Shown here: piece by piece, positions 8,474 to 17,242 of the stretch
Position numbering within the stretch: position 1 is the first letter of the stretch
Layout: every line of letters starts with the position of its first letter
DNA from: Celeribacter marinus
GTDB lineage: Bacteria > Pseudomonadota > Alphaproteobacteria > Rhodobacterales > Rhodobacteraceae
Length of the DNA: 64,000 nt
NCBI RefSeq assembly: GCF_001308265.1
Contig: NZ_CP012023.1
Span: forward strand, 1,254,932 to 1,318,931
Direction of reading: 5' to 3'
Translations under genes and position numbers: made by a program
The notes under the pieces: model-generated
The model's database searches: none
The model's input: only the letters and a program-made list of their open reading frames with translations
What the model was told of the DNA's origin: nothing

Positions 8474-9460
8474 TCAAATTTCGAGAACAATTTTGCCAAT
8501 ATGGGCGCCGGATTCCATATGCGCGTGGGCAGCTGCAGCATCGTGAAGCGCAAAGCGGCTGTCCATCACCGGTGCAATACGTCCCGCAGCGATCAGGGGC
8601 CAAACCTGTGTGCGCAACACATCTGCAATCCGTGCTTTTTGCGCATCCGATTGCGGGCGCAATGTCGATCCTGTTAGGGTCAAGCGCCGCATCATCACTT
8701 GCGCAAAATTCACATCGGCTTTGGACCCTTGCAAGAAGGCGATATTGACCAGACGTCCGTCCATCGCGAGAGCTTTGAGATTGCGATTGATATAGTCGCC
8801 ACCCACCATATCGAGGATGAGGTTTGCGCCACCTTCGGCCTTTAGAATTGTGACGAAATCCTCATCGCGGTAGTTGATCGCACGCTCTGCACCCAAACGG
8901 GTACAGGCCACACATTTGGTGTCTGACCCTGCAGTCACAAAGACCCGCGCGCCAAACACCTGCGCCAATTGAATGGCGGTTGTGCCAATGCCAGATGCGC
9001 CACCGTGAATCAAAATGCGCTCGCCCGCTTGAAGGCCGCCACGCATAAACACGTTCGACCAAACGGTGAAAAATGTCTCTGGCAGACACGCGGCCTGTTC
9101 CAGAGTGAGCCCCTTGGGAACGGGCAACGCATGCGCGGCGGGCGTGGCCACATATTCGGCGTAGCCACCCCCCGGAACGAGGGCGCAAACTGGATCGCCA
9201 ATGGCATAGGATGACACGGACGCGCCAACGGCCGCCACCTCCCCCGCGACCTCAAGGCCCGGCAAATCAGAGGCGCCTACGGGCGGATTGTAAAGACCAG
9301 CTCGCTGCAACGCATCTGGGCGGTTCACGCCGGAAAACGCAACTTTGATCACAATCTCGTCGGCTTTGGGCGTGGGCACGAGGCGCGTGGTGAAGCGCAA
9401 CACCTCCGGGCCTCCTGCTTGCGCAATTTCAACAGCGCGCATTGTTTCTGGGAGGGTCAT
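8474..9460 (-). CDS. NAD(P)H-quinone oxidoreductase, zinc-free MDR family (PIG3/QOR type)
   Basis: 328 residues, medium-chain dehydrogenase/reductase without catalytic zinc ligands. Visible are MRAVEIAQAGGPEVLRF, SGVNRPDALQRAGLYNPP, LPGLEVAGEVAAVG, and the nucleotide-binding HGGASGIGTTAIQLAQ (~148-163), and the strong NAD(P) partners GLDMVGG-like region. These enzymes reduce quinones or enones with NADPH. It follows coq9 by 12 bases on the same strand, so co-transcription with a ubiquinone-pathway gene is likely, but the substrate is unknown. Confidence 0.85.
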   Translation of the reverse strand: MTLPETMRAVEIAQAGGPEVLRFTTRLVPTPKADEIVIKVAFSGVNRPDALQRAGLYNPPVGASDLPGLEVAGEVAAVGASVSSYAIGDPVCALVPGGGYAEYVATPAAHALPVPKGLTLEQAACLPETFFTVWSNVFMRGGLQAGERILIHGGASGIGTTAIQLAQVFGARVFVTAGSDTKCVACTRLGAERAINYRDEDFVTILKAEGGANLILDMVGGDYINRNLKALAMDGRLVNIAFLQGSKADVNFAQVMMRRLTLTGSTLRPQSDAQKARIADVLRTQVWPLIAAGRIAPVMDSRFALHDAAAAHAHMESGAHIGKIVLEI

Positions 9461-9472
9461 GGCGATCTCGCT

Positions 9473-10165
9473 TTAGGTGGACCGTGTGCCGGGAATATCA
9501 TCGCGATCGACCCCTGCGGGCGCTTTCACACGTGACAAAACGGCCGATGGCAGGGCGAACAGCGCCGAAAGCGCCTTGTTCTCGCGCACTGTGGCCTTCG
9601 CCTTTTCAAACTGCATAACATTGACAATGCGGCGGTCGATAAAGGCGCGTGTGTCCGCGAACCCTTCACTGTCATCGCCAAGCCAGAAGAGTACAGATGA
9701 GCCAAAAACACCCGATAGCGTGGCGCGTTTCGTGTACCAGTTCACGTCCCGCGAGGTGTCCCCCATCGCGTTCCAAATCGCATCTGCCGTTTCCCAAACC
9801 AACTTGGTCCCCTCGGGGGCATAGTGTGGAAGCGAAAAGAGCGACATGCCGCGCCGCACAACTTCACGATCAACCGCTTGCAACCGCAGCCAAACGGTAT
9901 GCCCGATCCGGTCGGAATAGCGCATTGTGGAAAGGTCCGCTGTGGCGAGATCTGCCATCATCTTTCGGTCTCCGCGCTTGTGGTAGGCCGCGGCCAGATC
10001 AACCGATCCGCGCGGCGCACTCACATCCGCCAAGCCCTGCGAAACACCGGAATCAGCAACAGCCACTTTGAATGTCTCGGCCCCCCACCCGTCGAAAACC
10101 ACGTTGGGCAAAGCCGAATCCAGCAGCTTTTCACGGGTCGGGTCGATATAAGCAGTCGTTTGCAT
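9473..10165 (-). CDS. COQ9 family ubiquinone biosynthesis protein
   Basis: 230 residues. The COQ9 C-terminal lipid-binding domain is recognised by DRIGHTVWLRLQAVDRE and the RDVNWYTKRATLSGVF segment (NWYTKR is the family hallmark). COQ9 presents quinone intermediates to the hydroxylase COQ7. The N-terminal part resembles a TetR-like helical fold, as known for this family. Start at 10165 follows GAGGAG with seven-base spacing; a longer in-frame ATG at 10204 is less likely. Divergent from rpsU, a common arrangement in this group. Confidence 0.9.
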   Translation of the reverse strand: MQTTAYIDPTREKLLDSALPNVVFDGWGAETFKVAVADSGVSQGLADVSAPRGSVDLAAAYHKRGDRKMMADLATADLSTMRYSDRIGHTVWLRLQAVDREVVRRGMSLFSLPHYAPEGTKLVWETADAIWNAMGDTSRDVNWYTKRATLSGVFGSSVLFWLGDDSEGFADTRAFIDRRIVNVMQFEKAKATVRENKALSALFALPSAVLSRVKAPAGVDRDDIPGTRST

Positions 10166-10197
10166 CGGATCACTCCTCGTTGTCGTTGGCCCTATAG

Positions 10198-10226
10198 TAG
10201 ACAAGGTAGAGCCGCTTTGCTATACG
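10198..10226 (+). promoter_or_regulatory. Probable sigma-70 promoter of rpsU
   Basis: TAGACA (10198-10203), 17-base spacer, TATACG (10221-10226), about 50 bases ahead of the rpsU start. Five of six matches in the -35 and four of six in the -10. Confidence 0.5.
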
Positions 10227-10277
10227 GCCAATTCCTGCAATTCATGCAAATCTAACTTAGGAAGGTGGTGACACCAC

Positions 10278-10484
10278 ATGCAGGTTAGCGTTCGTGAAAA
10301 CAATGTCGATCAGGCACTCCGTGCTCTGAAGAAAAAACTTCAACGCGAAGGCGTTTTTCGTGAAATGAAGCTCAAGCAACATTTCGAAAAGCCCTCCGTC
10401 AAGAAAGCGCGCGAGAAGGCCGAGTCCATCCGCCGTACCCGCAAGTTGGCTCGTAAAAAAGCTCAACGCGAAGGTATGCTCTAA
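10278..10484 (+). CDS. rpsU: 30S ribosomal protein bS21
   Basis: 68-residue basic protein of the small ribosomal subunit. [20 protein letters not shown] and [17 protein letters not shown] are diagnostic; the C-terminus is highly Arg/Lys-rich. A strong ribosome site (AGGAAGGTGGTG) precedes the ATG. Single gene with its own promoter and a strong terminator. Confidence 0.97.
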   Translation: MQVSVRENNVDQALRALKKKLQREGVFREMKLKQHFEKPSVKKAREKAESIRRTRKLARKKAQREGML

Positions 10485-10526
10485 GGGCACTTTTGAAGTC
10501 CGGCATTTCGGACCGTAAAAGAATAC

Positions 10527-10565
10527 AAACCCCCGCTGCCATATAGGCCGCGGGGGTTTTGTTTT
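10527..10565 (+). terminator. Rho-independent terminator of rpsU
   Basis: AAACCCCCGC (10527-10536) pairs with GCGGGGGTTT (10550-10559), followed by TGTTTTTG. Strong 10-bp stem. Confidence 0.88.
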
Positions 10566-10642
10566 TGTAGCGCGGCGATACGTGACATAGCCAGATAGAA
10601 AAAGGGCGGCTCGGTGGATCACCGCGCCGCCCTTATACTTGA

Positions 10643-12703
10643 TTATTTCTTGCGGCTCAGAACAGCATCGCCGCCCTTTGGCCCACCTTTGGGGGCGGCC
10701 CCTTTGCGATGTGGCTTTTTACCTGCGCCCGCTTTGTCATATTTTCCAGCGGGCTTGCCTGCGCCCGTTGGCTTGCCTGCAGGTTTACCCGCACCTTTAT
10801 AACCACCACCCGCACCCGCGGATTTTGGCTTGCCTTTGAACGTCCCAGACGGCTTATCGCTCGGCTTATCCTTGCGTGGCTTTGCAGGTGCGTGAACGGC
10901 ATCGTCGCGCTCTTTACGAGCAGGCTTGGTAAACTTGTCGGTCTTGGGCTTGTCGTAGCTTGGCTTATCGCCACGCGGCTTGTCGAACTTAGGCTTGTCG
11001 CCATAGCTCTTTTCACCACGGGGTTTGTCGTAGGCGGGCTTTGCACCAAACGACTTTTCGCCGCGGGGTTTACCACTATGTCCGTCGAACCGCGCTTTGG
11101 GTGAGCGTGGTGCGCCAGCGCTGAACGATGGGGTTCCATCGACAGCACGGGCCGTCACACCATCCTCAAGCTCGCCACCTGCGCCAAGCTGATCCATAAA
11201 TCCTTGCAAGGCGGCTTCTTGGAGTTCCACGAAAGTTTCCGTGTCTTCCATTTTGATCTTACCGATTTTCGACTTGTCGATATTGCCCGCACGACACAAC
11301 AACGGCAGGAGCCAACGTGGCTCCGCGTTTTTGTCGCGACCCACAGAAAGCGCCACCCATCTGGACGGGCCAAATGTTTCGCGCGGATCTTTTTGCGGAC
11401 CCTTACCGGTGTGGACGTTGATCTCTTCTGGGGCAGATAGACCAGCGCGGTACAAACGCAAACACGCGGTCGCGATTTGCTCGGGGCTGAACTTGCCCAA
11501 GAGGGTCGCCGCAAACTCGGCTTCGTTTTCGCTCAACGCCTCGGTCCATGCCGGGTCATCCATCAAACGCGTCTCATCTAGCGCGAGGATTTCTTCGGCG
11601 GTTGGCGCACCGCGCCATTCAGCGTCAATCTTCGCCCATTTGAGCAAACGCTGTGCTTTTTTGGCGACATTATCAGGTACGATCAAGACAGATGTGCCTT
11701 TGCGACCTGCGCGCCCTGTACGGCCAGAGCGGTGCAACAGACCTTCGGTATTGGTCGGAATGTCGGCGTGGATCACAAGTTCCAAGTTCGGCAAATCAAT
11801 CCCGCGGGCGGCAACATCGGTAGCCACACAAACACGCGCACGCCCGTCACGAAGAGCTTGCAACGCATGGCTGCGCTCGTCTTGCGACAACTCACCCGAC
11901 AGGCTCACAACCGAAAAGCCACGGTTGGCAAAGCGCGCGGTGAGACGCGCAACAGCGGCGCGGGTGTTTGCGAACACAATCGACGTCTGGCTGTCATGGT
12001 AACGCAACAGGTTGATAATCGCGTGCTCGGCATCGCGCGGCGCACATTGGATCACCTGATAGGAAATATCTGAGTGTTGGTTTTTCTCGGAGACCGTCGA
12101 AATGCGCACGGCATCGCGTTGGAAATTCGTTGCAATCTGGCTGATCGATTTGGACACAGTGGCCGAGAACATCAACGTGCGACGATCCTTGGGGCATGCG
12201 TCGAGCATGAACTCAAGATCTTCGCGAAACCCGAGATCAAGCATTTCATCGGCTTCGTCGAGGACAACAGCACGGATATCGTCAAGATCAAGCGCGCGGC
12301 GCATGATGTGATCTTTCAAACGACCAGGGGTTCCCACAACAATGTGTGCACCACGCTCCAATGAGCGGCGTTCCGCGCGGGCATCCATGCCCCCAATACA
12401 GGTCACAACTTTTGCGCCGGTTTTGGCGTAAAGCCACTCCAATTCGCGGGCGACTTGCATCGCCAATTCGCGCGTTGGCGCAATTGCGAGCGCCAAAGGC
12501 GAAGCAGCAGGACCAAAACGAATCTCATCGCCTAGGAGTGTCTTTGCAATGGCCAGACCGAAGCCTACGGTTTTACCCGATCCTGTTTGCGCGGAGACAA
12601 GCAAGTCTGCCTGTTCCAATTCTGGTGCCGTAACAGCGGTTTGCACGTCAGTCAAAGTATCGTAACCGCGCTCGGCAAGCGCGTCAGAGAGGGGCGTAAT
12701 CAT
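10643..12703 (-). CDS. DEAD-box RNA helicase with DbpA-type RNA-binding domain and basic repetitive tail
   Basis: 686 residues. Helicase core: AQTGSGKT (38-45), PTRELA, GTPGRLKD, DEADEML, SAT, then in lobe 2 RGIDLPN and HRSGRTGRAG. After the core, VALSVGRDKNAEPRWLLPLL...KIKMEDTETFVEL reads as the DbpA/CsdA C-terminal RRM-like domain. The last ~120 residues are low complexity, with imperfect repeats of the form DKPRGEKSYG / DKPKFDKPRG and Gly-Ala-Gly-Lys stretches, likely disordered RNA contacts. Such helicases remodel rRNA during ribosome assembly and in cold. Start at 12703: MITPLSDALAERG matches homologues, but the ribosome site is weak (GGA only). Confidence 0.88.
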   Translation of the reverse strand: MITPLSDALAERGYDTLTDVQTAVTAPELEQADLLVSAQTGSGKTVGFGLAIAKTLLGDEIRFGPAASPLALAIAPTRELAMQVARELEWLYAKTGAKVVTCIGGMDARAERRSLERGAHIVVGTPGRLKDHIMRRALDLDDIRAVVLDEADEMLDLGFREDLEFMLDACPKDRRTLMFSATVSKSISQIATNFQRDAVRISTVSEKNQHSDISYQVIQCAPRDAEHAIINLLRYHDSQTSIVFANTRAAVARLTARFANRGFSVVSLSGELSQDERSHALQALRDGRARVCVATDVAARGIDLPNLELVIHADIPTNTEGLLHRSGRTGRAGRKGTSVLIVPDNVAKKAQRLLKWAKIDAEWRGAPTAEEILALDETRLMDDPAWTEALSENEAEFAATLLGKFSPEQIATACLRLYRAGLSAPEEINVHTGKGPQKDPRETFGPSRWVALSVGRDKNAEPRWLLPLLCRAGNIDKSKIGKIKMEDTETFVELQEAALQGFMDQLGAGGELEDGVTARAVDGTPSFSAGAPRSPKARFDGHSGKPRGEKSFGAKPAYDKPRGEKSYGDKPKFDKPRGDKPSYDKPKTDKFTKPARKERDDAVHAPAKPRKDKPSDKPSGTFKGKPKSAGAGGGYKGAGKPAGKPTGAGKPAGKYDKAGAGKKPHRKGAAPKGGPKGGDAVLSRKK

Positions 12704-12804
12704 GTGGGAATGTCCAATCGGCGCGCAGTTCAGTCTGCGCAATTTGGGCCCATTTAAAGGGTTTTGCCGCGTTTGTCCATTGCTGTCAGAGAAAAGGCTA
12801 CATC

Positions 12805-13164
12805 TTAAGCTTCTAATTGCGCGGTTTCGGCCTCTGTGAACAGGCGCGACTTCGACAAGAAGCACTTTCCACGCCCTGTATCCAAAGAGAAACCCGCACC
12901 AAAGCCTTTGCCCGCATCAAGGATCATTTGTGAATTGCGCCAGATCTCAAAGAGGCTTTGCGAAATCCAGACTGGCGCGCCCGCAACGTCCCCCAAATGA
13001 ATGTCGCGTGAGCCGACAATGTAATCACCCGCTTTGTAGCACATCGGAGATGATCCATCACAACAGCCGCCTGATTGAACGAACATCACATCTCCATGGT
13101 CGCGGCGGATTTCATCCAAAAGTGCAAGGCCTGCATCGGTGGCGATAACGCGAGGTATAGTCAT
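12805..13164 (-). CDS. DUF779 family protein (aldehyde dehydrogenase-associated)
   Basis: 119-residue DUF779 protein, recognised by the cysteine motif VQSGGCCDGSSPMC (~34-47) and SLDTGRGKCFLSKSRLF near the end. The function is not established; the family sits next to acetaldehyde dehydrogenase genes in many proteobacteria, as here, where it follows the exaC-type gene by 110 bases. The conserved Cys-Cys...Cys suggests a metal or redox role (inference). Start at 13164 is fixed by GGAGG seven bases upstream. Confidence 0.87.
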   Translation of the reverse strand: MTIPRVIATDAGLALLDEIRRDHGDVMFVQSGGCCDGSSPMCYKAGDYIVGSRDIHLGDVAGAPVWISQSLFEIWRNSQMILDAGKGFGAGFSLDTGRGKCFLSKSRLFTEAETAQLEA

Positions 13165-13274
13165 GTCAGATCCTCCAATCAAAAGCGGCAGCCCTACTAT
13201 CTAGGGCCACCGCACATTGTGTCGAGGCGCAACACAAAGCTAGGGGAGATGTGTTGCGTCTCTCAAAACGGGAT

Positions 13275-14795
13275 TTAGAAAAAGCCCAGTTTGTTCGGAT
13301 TGTAGGAGACGAGCATGTTTTTCGTCTGCTGGTAGTGATCGAGCATCATTTTGTGGTTTTCACGACCAACGCCCGACTGTTTGTAGCCACCGAATGCAGC
13401 GTGCGCAGGATAGGCATGGTAGTTATTGACCCAAACGCGGCCCGCCTCGATGTGGCGGCCAAAGCGGTAACAAGTGTTCATGTCACGCGACCACACGCCA
13501 GCGCCGAGGCCGTACATGGTGTCGTTTGCAATCTCCAATGCTTCCTCTTCGGTTTTGAATGTTGTCACGGAGACAACCGGGCCAAAGATTTCCTCTTGGA
13601 ACACGCGCATCTTGTTGTGGCCTTTGAGAATGGTTGGCTGGATGTAATACCCGTCCGACAGTTCGCCATCAAAGCGCGCAGCATCACCACCAACGAGGAC
13701 TTCGGCCCCCTCTTCGCGACCGATTGTAAGATACGACAGGATCTTTTCCTGCTGTTCTTGCGATGCCTGCGCACCAACCATCGTGTTGATGTCGCGCGGA
13801 TCACCTTGGATGATTGCTTGAACACGCGCGATGCAGCGCTCCATGAACTCCTCGTAGATATCCTCTTGGATTAGCGCACGCGAGGGGCATGTACAGACTT
13901 CGCCTTGGTTGAAGGCAAACAGAACAAACCCTTCGACGGCTTTGTCGAGGAACGCATCATCTTCGCGCATCACATCGGAGAAGAAGATGTTCGGCGACTT
14001 GCCACCAAGCTCCAGTGTCACAGGAATAAGATTTTCCGTGGCGTACTGCATGATCATGCGACCCGTTGCGGTGGAGCCGGTGAATGCGATTTTGGCGATG
14101 CGAGGCGAACGCGCGAGCGGTGCGCCAACTTCGGCGCCATAGCCGTTCACAATATTCAGCGTGCCCGCGGGGATCACATCCGCGATCAGTTCGGCCAAGA
14201 CCATGATTGCGGCAGGTGTCTGTTCTGCGGGCTTGAGCACGATGCAGTTGCCGGCGGCCAATGCCGGTGCGATTTTCCACGCAGCCATCAAAATGGAGAA
14301 GTTCCACGGGATGATCTGACCCACAACACCAAGTGGCTCATGGTAGTGATACGCAACAGTGTCCGCGTCGATTTCCGACATGGTACCCTCTTGGCCACGC
14401 AGTACGGACGCAAAGTAACGAAAGTGATCTGCGGCCAATGGAATGTCGGCGGCCATTGTTTCGCGGATTGGCTTGCCGTTGTCCCATGTCTCAGCTGTAG
14501 CGATCAGTTCAAGGTTCGCGTCAATAATATCTGCGACTTTGAGCAACAGGTTAGAGCGCTCGGTTGCAGATGTCTTGCCCCATGCAACCTTCGCAGCGTG
14601 AGCCGCATCTAGTGCCAATTCAACATCCGCAGCGCCAGAGCGTGCAACGTCACAGACTTTCTGGCCCGTGATCGGGGTGATATTCTCAAAATACTCACCA
14701 CCGACCGGGGCCACGAATTTGCCGCCAATAAAGTTGTCGTACTTCGCCTTAAACGGATTGGTGTATTTGCTATCAGGTTTGGACTGAACGTTCAT
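13275..14795 (-). CDS. exaC: NAD-dependent aldehyde dehydrogenase (acetaldehyde dehydrogenase, ExaC/AldB type)
   Basis: 506 residues. Class motifs present: [32 protein letters not shown] (catalytic Glu ~262), [12 protein letters not shown] (catalytic Cys ~301) and [13 protein letters not shown]. The Cys-Thr-Cys-Pro-Ser context and the C-terminal [15 protein letters not shown] are typical of the acetaldehyde/long-chain group that oxidises aldehydes from alcohols. Start at 14795 has GGAGGAG directly upstream. The leader between the palindrome at 14901 and the start contains a hairpin with an SD-like loop. DUF779 follows; an AcoR-like regulator precedes on the same strand. Exact substrate is inferred. 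Confidence 0.88.
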   Translation of the reverse strand: MNVQSKPDSKYTNPFKAKYDNFIGGKFVAPVGGEYFENITPITGQKVCDVARSGAADVELALDAAHAAKVAWGKTSATERSNLLLKVADIIDANLELIATAETWDNGKPIRETMAADIPLAADHFRYFASVLRGQEGTMSEIDADTVAYHYHEPLGVVGQIIPWNFSILMAAWKIAPALAAGNCIVLKPAEQTPAAIMVLAELIADVIPAGTLNIVNGYGAEVGAPLARSPRIAKIAFTGSTATGRMIMQYATENLIPVTLELGGKSPNIFFSDVMREDDAFLDKAVEGFVLFAFNQGEVCTCPSRALIQEDIYEEFMERCIARVQAIIQGDPRDINTMVGAQASQEQQEKILSYLTIGREEGAEVLVGGDAARFDGELSDGYYIQPTILKGHNKMRVFQEEIFGPVVSVTTFKTEEEALEIANDTMYGLGAGVWSRDMNTCYRFGRHIEAGRVWVNNYHAYPAHAAFGGYKQSGVGRENHKMMLDHYQQTKNMLVSYNPNKLGFF

Positions 14796-14816
14796 AATTT
14801 TCTCCTCCAAGAATGC

Positions 14817-14834
14817 CGGCGTCCTCCCGCCGGT
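14817..14834 (-). promoter_or_regulatory. Hairpin in exaC leader with GGAGGA loop
   Basis: On the transcript: CCGGCG-GGAGGA-CGCCGG, a 6-bp GC stem with a loop equal to a ribosome site, about 22 bases before the real start-proximal GGAGGAG. Could affect ribosome access; role unproven. Confidence 0.4.
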
Positions 14835-14900
14835 ATGAAGAAGACCATGACAAGGTCCATGTGGCGCCGTCATCCCCTCAACCCCGTAGTGCACAATAGA

Positions 14901-14922
14901 AGTGTCTCACCAGTGAGACACT
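14901..14922. promoter_or_regulatory. Palindromic operator upstream of exaC
   Basis: AGTGTCTCAC-CA-GTGAGACACT: two perfect 10-base arms around a 2-base centre. It lies 106 bases upstream of exaC and 53 bases downstream of the end of the AcoR-like gene. The form fits the dyad sites bound by Fis-type HTH regulators of that class. Confidence 0.75.
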
Positions 14923-14974
14923 TTCGATCAGATTACGGAATTTTCAAACGTATCGGAGAGGATGTGCGCGCCTG

Positions 14975-15925
14975 CTAGGCCACGTCGATACCCAATCGCC
15001 CCATACGGCGATACAGGGTCGCACGCCCGATTCCCAACGCGCGCGCTGCCGCCGATAGATTGCCGCCCGAACGTGCAATCGCCCGTTTTAGCGCCGCGCG
15101 TTCAGCACGCTCCAACGCCGATGCAGTAGTATCGCGCCCTAAAATATCTGAGGCGGGGCGCGGCGTGAGTGCGCCGCCTTGCCCCAAGCCGAATACGCGG
15201 CGTGCGGCGCGGGTTGCACCCACGATCAGATCATCACTATCGACGGCCAATAACACCGCACCCTCAGGGCGCTCCTCCGGAGAGGTGACAATCCGCGCCT
15301 TTGGAAAGGCCGCACGAAAAGCTTCGGTTTCTATCTGCTTGGCGGTTTGGGCAACGACACCGGAAATCAGCCGCGAATAACTTTCCGTTTGATCAGCGCG
15401 ACACGACGAGACGTCCAACGCGGCAATCAATTCGCCATCAGGCCCAAAGATGGGCGCGTCCATACAGGACATCGCAGTGTTGCGGCTCAAAAAGTGTTCG
15501 TTGCGATGAATGGTAATCTGGCGCGCTTCGGCAATACAGGTGCCAATGCCGTTGGTGCCCTCTGCTTCCTCGGACCAATCGGCCCCATACCACAGGCCCC
15601 ATTTTTCAAAAGTTGCCGCATCGCCGTCCGAGGAGCGTAGATCAAGCACGACTCCCTCGCGGTCCGTCAGCAAAACGCAACATCCGGTTTGACCAACCAT
15701 TTGGAACAGCTGATCCAGCTTTGGCGTGGCAACGGTCATAAACGATCCCATGCTGTCGCGACGATCATTGATTTCGGCACTTTCAAACCTGCGCGGGGCA
15801 TGGCTTAAGGTCGGATCAAGCCCGTGCTTGTTAAGCGACCTGCGCCAACTGGCCGTTAGTCGCGATCCTACAGACCCCGATTCGACGGCGGAAATGATGT
15901 TATCAGCGTGGTTTATCCGTTTCAT
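14975..15925 (-). CDS. AcoR-like GAF-Fis transcriptional regulator without AAA+ domain
   Basis: 316 residues. The N-terminal SRLTASWRRSLNKHGLDP and following GAF sensor region (~60-185: CCVLLTDREGVVLD, EGTNGIGTCIAE, IAALDVSS) match AcoR/activators of acetoin or aldehyde metabolism. The C-terminus is a Fis-type helix-turn-helix (GGNLSAAARALGIGRATLYRRM, ~288-309). The central sigma-54 ATPase domain (GAFTGA, Walker motifs) is entirely missing; the protein goes straight from GAF/PAS-like region to HTH. It therefore cannot activate sigma-54 RNA polymerase and probably acts at sigma-70 promoters. It lies upstream of exaC and presumably binds the palindrome at 14901. Confidence 0.85.
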   Translation of the reverse strand: MKRINHADNIISAVESGSVGSRLTASWRRSLNKHGLDPTLSHAPRRFESAEINDRRDSMGSFMTVATPKLDQLFQMVGQTGCCVLLTDREGVVLDLRSSDGDAATFEKWGLWYGADWSEEAEGTNGIGTCIAEARQITIHRNEHFLSRNTAMSCMDAPIFGPDGELIAALDVSSCRADQTESYSRLISGVVAQTAKQIETEAFRAAFPKARIVTSPEERPEGAVLLAVDSDDLIVGATRAARRVFGLGQGGALTPRPASDILGRDTTASALERAERAALKRAIARSGGNLSAAARALGIGRATLYRRMGRLGIDVA

Positions 15926-15995
15926 ATGCCGCGCCCTCCCCGTTGCGACATCTCAATCGTAGCACGCATAAGGTGATTTTCCCAAATCCGATCTT

Positions 15996-16454
15996 TCACA
16001 CAGGCAAAGCCGTGGTTTTAAAAACGGTGCGCATGGCAAAGGATGACTGCATTTTCTGAACGCCCGGCAAACACACCAAACGGCGATGCAATTGCGCAAA
16101 GTGTTCGGTGTCCGCAGCAACAACCTTCAACATGTAATCCGCCGACCCCGCCATGAGGTGACACTCCAAAACATCCTCGACCAAGGCCACGGCCCGCTCG
16201 AATTCATCCAATGTTTCATCAGCCTGACTATCGAGCGTGACCTCGACAAACACCGTTGCACGACGATCCACATGGCGCGGATCGAGCATCGCGGCGTAGT
16301 CCCGGATTACACCCTCGGCCTCCATCCGCTGCACGCGGCGATGACAGGCAGACGACGAAACATTGGCCTGAACAGCTAAATCTGCGTTTGAAATGCGGCC
16401 ATTGCGCTGCAAAATGCGTAAAATACGGCGATCAGTATCGTCTAATGTAGTCAT
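15996..16454 (-). CDS. Lrp/AsnC family transcriptional regulator
   Basis: 152 residues: N-terminal winged HTH (LDDTDRRILRILQRNGRISNADLAVQAN...SSACHRRVQRMEAEGVI) and C-terminal RAM/AsnC ligand domain (ECHLMAGSADYMLKVVA). Typically an amino-acid-responsive octamer. It is transcribed toward the AcoR-like gene, 70 bases away, but no target is evident; no amino-acid transporter is adjacent. Confidence 0.92.
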   Translation of the reverse strand: MTTLDDTDRRILRILQRNGRISNADLAVQANVSSSACHRRVQRMEAEGVIRDYAAMLDPRHVDRRATVFVEVTLDSQADETLDEFERAVALVEDVLECHLMAGSADYMLKVVAADTEHFAQLHRRLVCLPGVQKMQSSFAMRTVFKTTALPV

Positions 16455-16598
16455 GGCGGATGATTATCCCAAACTGGCCCAAATCATGGGAGAGTGTTCC
16501 ATACCATTTTTTCGTGCGCAAGGCGCGACGGAAAGCACGTGGTTACTCGTATGATCTGATGTGTCCCCCACAGTGCGTGGCATCCCAACCACGCAAAA

Positions 16599-16624
16599 GG
16601 CCCGCCGGAGTTCTCCGGCGGGCC
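16599..16624 (-). terminator. Terminator downstream of mscL
   Basis: GGCCCGCCGGA-GTTC-TCCGGCGGGCC, 11-bp perfect stem. On the minus strand it is followed by TTTTGCG, so it ends mscL, 32 bases after the stop codon. Confidence 0.88.
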
Positions 16625-16655
16625 TCAATGTCATCAAACCATATTCGAGTTTGAC

Positions 16656-17087
16656 TTATTTCTTTGCAAGAGAATCGCGAATTTCGAGCAACACATCAAG
16701 TTCTGATGGTCCCGCGGGTGCCTCTGGTGCAGCCTCAACAGGTGTCTCTGCAGCCGCTTTGACTTTGTTGACGTAACGCACGAGCATAAACACCACAAAC
16801 GCAATGATCAGAAAGTTGATAATCGCCATGATGAACGAGCCGTAGGCAAAAATCGCAGCCCCGCTTTCGCGCGCGTCAGCCAAAGGTGTCCCCGCCATGA
16901 CGTCGCCCGACAAAACGATGTATTTATTCGCAAAGTCGATGCCACCCATGAACAAGCCAATGAACGGATTGATCAGGTCGTCGACCAAGGATTTTACGAT
17001 CGCGGTAAAGGCTGCGCCGATGATAATACCAACAGCCATGTCCATGACATTGCCTTTGGCGATGAAGTCTTTAAATTCTTTCAACAT
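16656..17087 (-). CDS. mscL: Large-conductance mechanosensitive channel MscL
   Basis: 143 residues. [31 protein letters not shown] is the canonical N-terminal helix and TM1; TM2 is [22 protein letters not shown] (~84-105), ending with a cytoplasmic helix ([11 protein letters not shown]). It opens under membrane tension to release solutes during hypo-osmotic shock. The C-terminal linker is Ala/Pro/Glu-rich ([15 protein letters not shown]). Start at 17087 from the conserved N-terminus; the ribosome site is weak (GTGGGA). Confidence 0.96.
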   Translation of the reverse strand: MLKEFKDFIAKGNVMDMAVGIIIGAAFTAIVKSLVDDLINPFIGLFMGGIDFANKYIVLSGDVMAGTPLADARESGAAIFAYGSFIMAIINFLIIAFVVFMLVRYVNKVKAAAETPVEAAPEAPAGPSELDVLLEIRDSLAKK

Positions 17088-17242
17088 GGTTTTTGTCCCA
17101 CTTAAGTCCCACCAATGGCCGCGACAACCTGCCACAGCTCCGCACACTGCCTACCATACTTTTGAACAGTCGACAGCCCTTTTGACACCCCACCCGCGTC
17201 CTTAGGTACATAGACATCACAATCCTCATAGAAAGCTGATCC

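Noticed and set aside
13251..14612. Long plus-strand ORFs (207 and 235 aa) opposite exaC
   Set aside because: They are antisense shadows of a strongly supported aldehyde dehydrogenase, with no recognisable domain or ribosome site.
15996..16454. Lrp regulator as controller of exaC
   Set aside because: The AcoR-like gene is nearer and its HTH fits the palindrome; no Lrp-type site was found.
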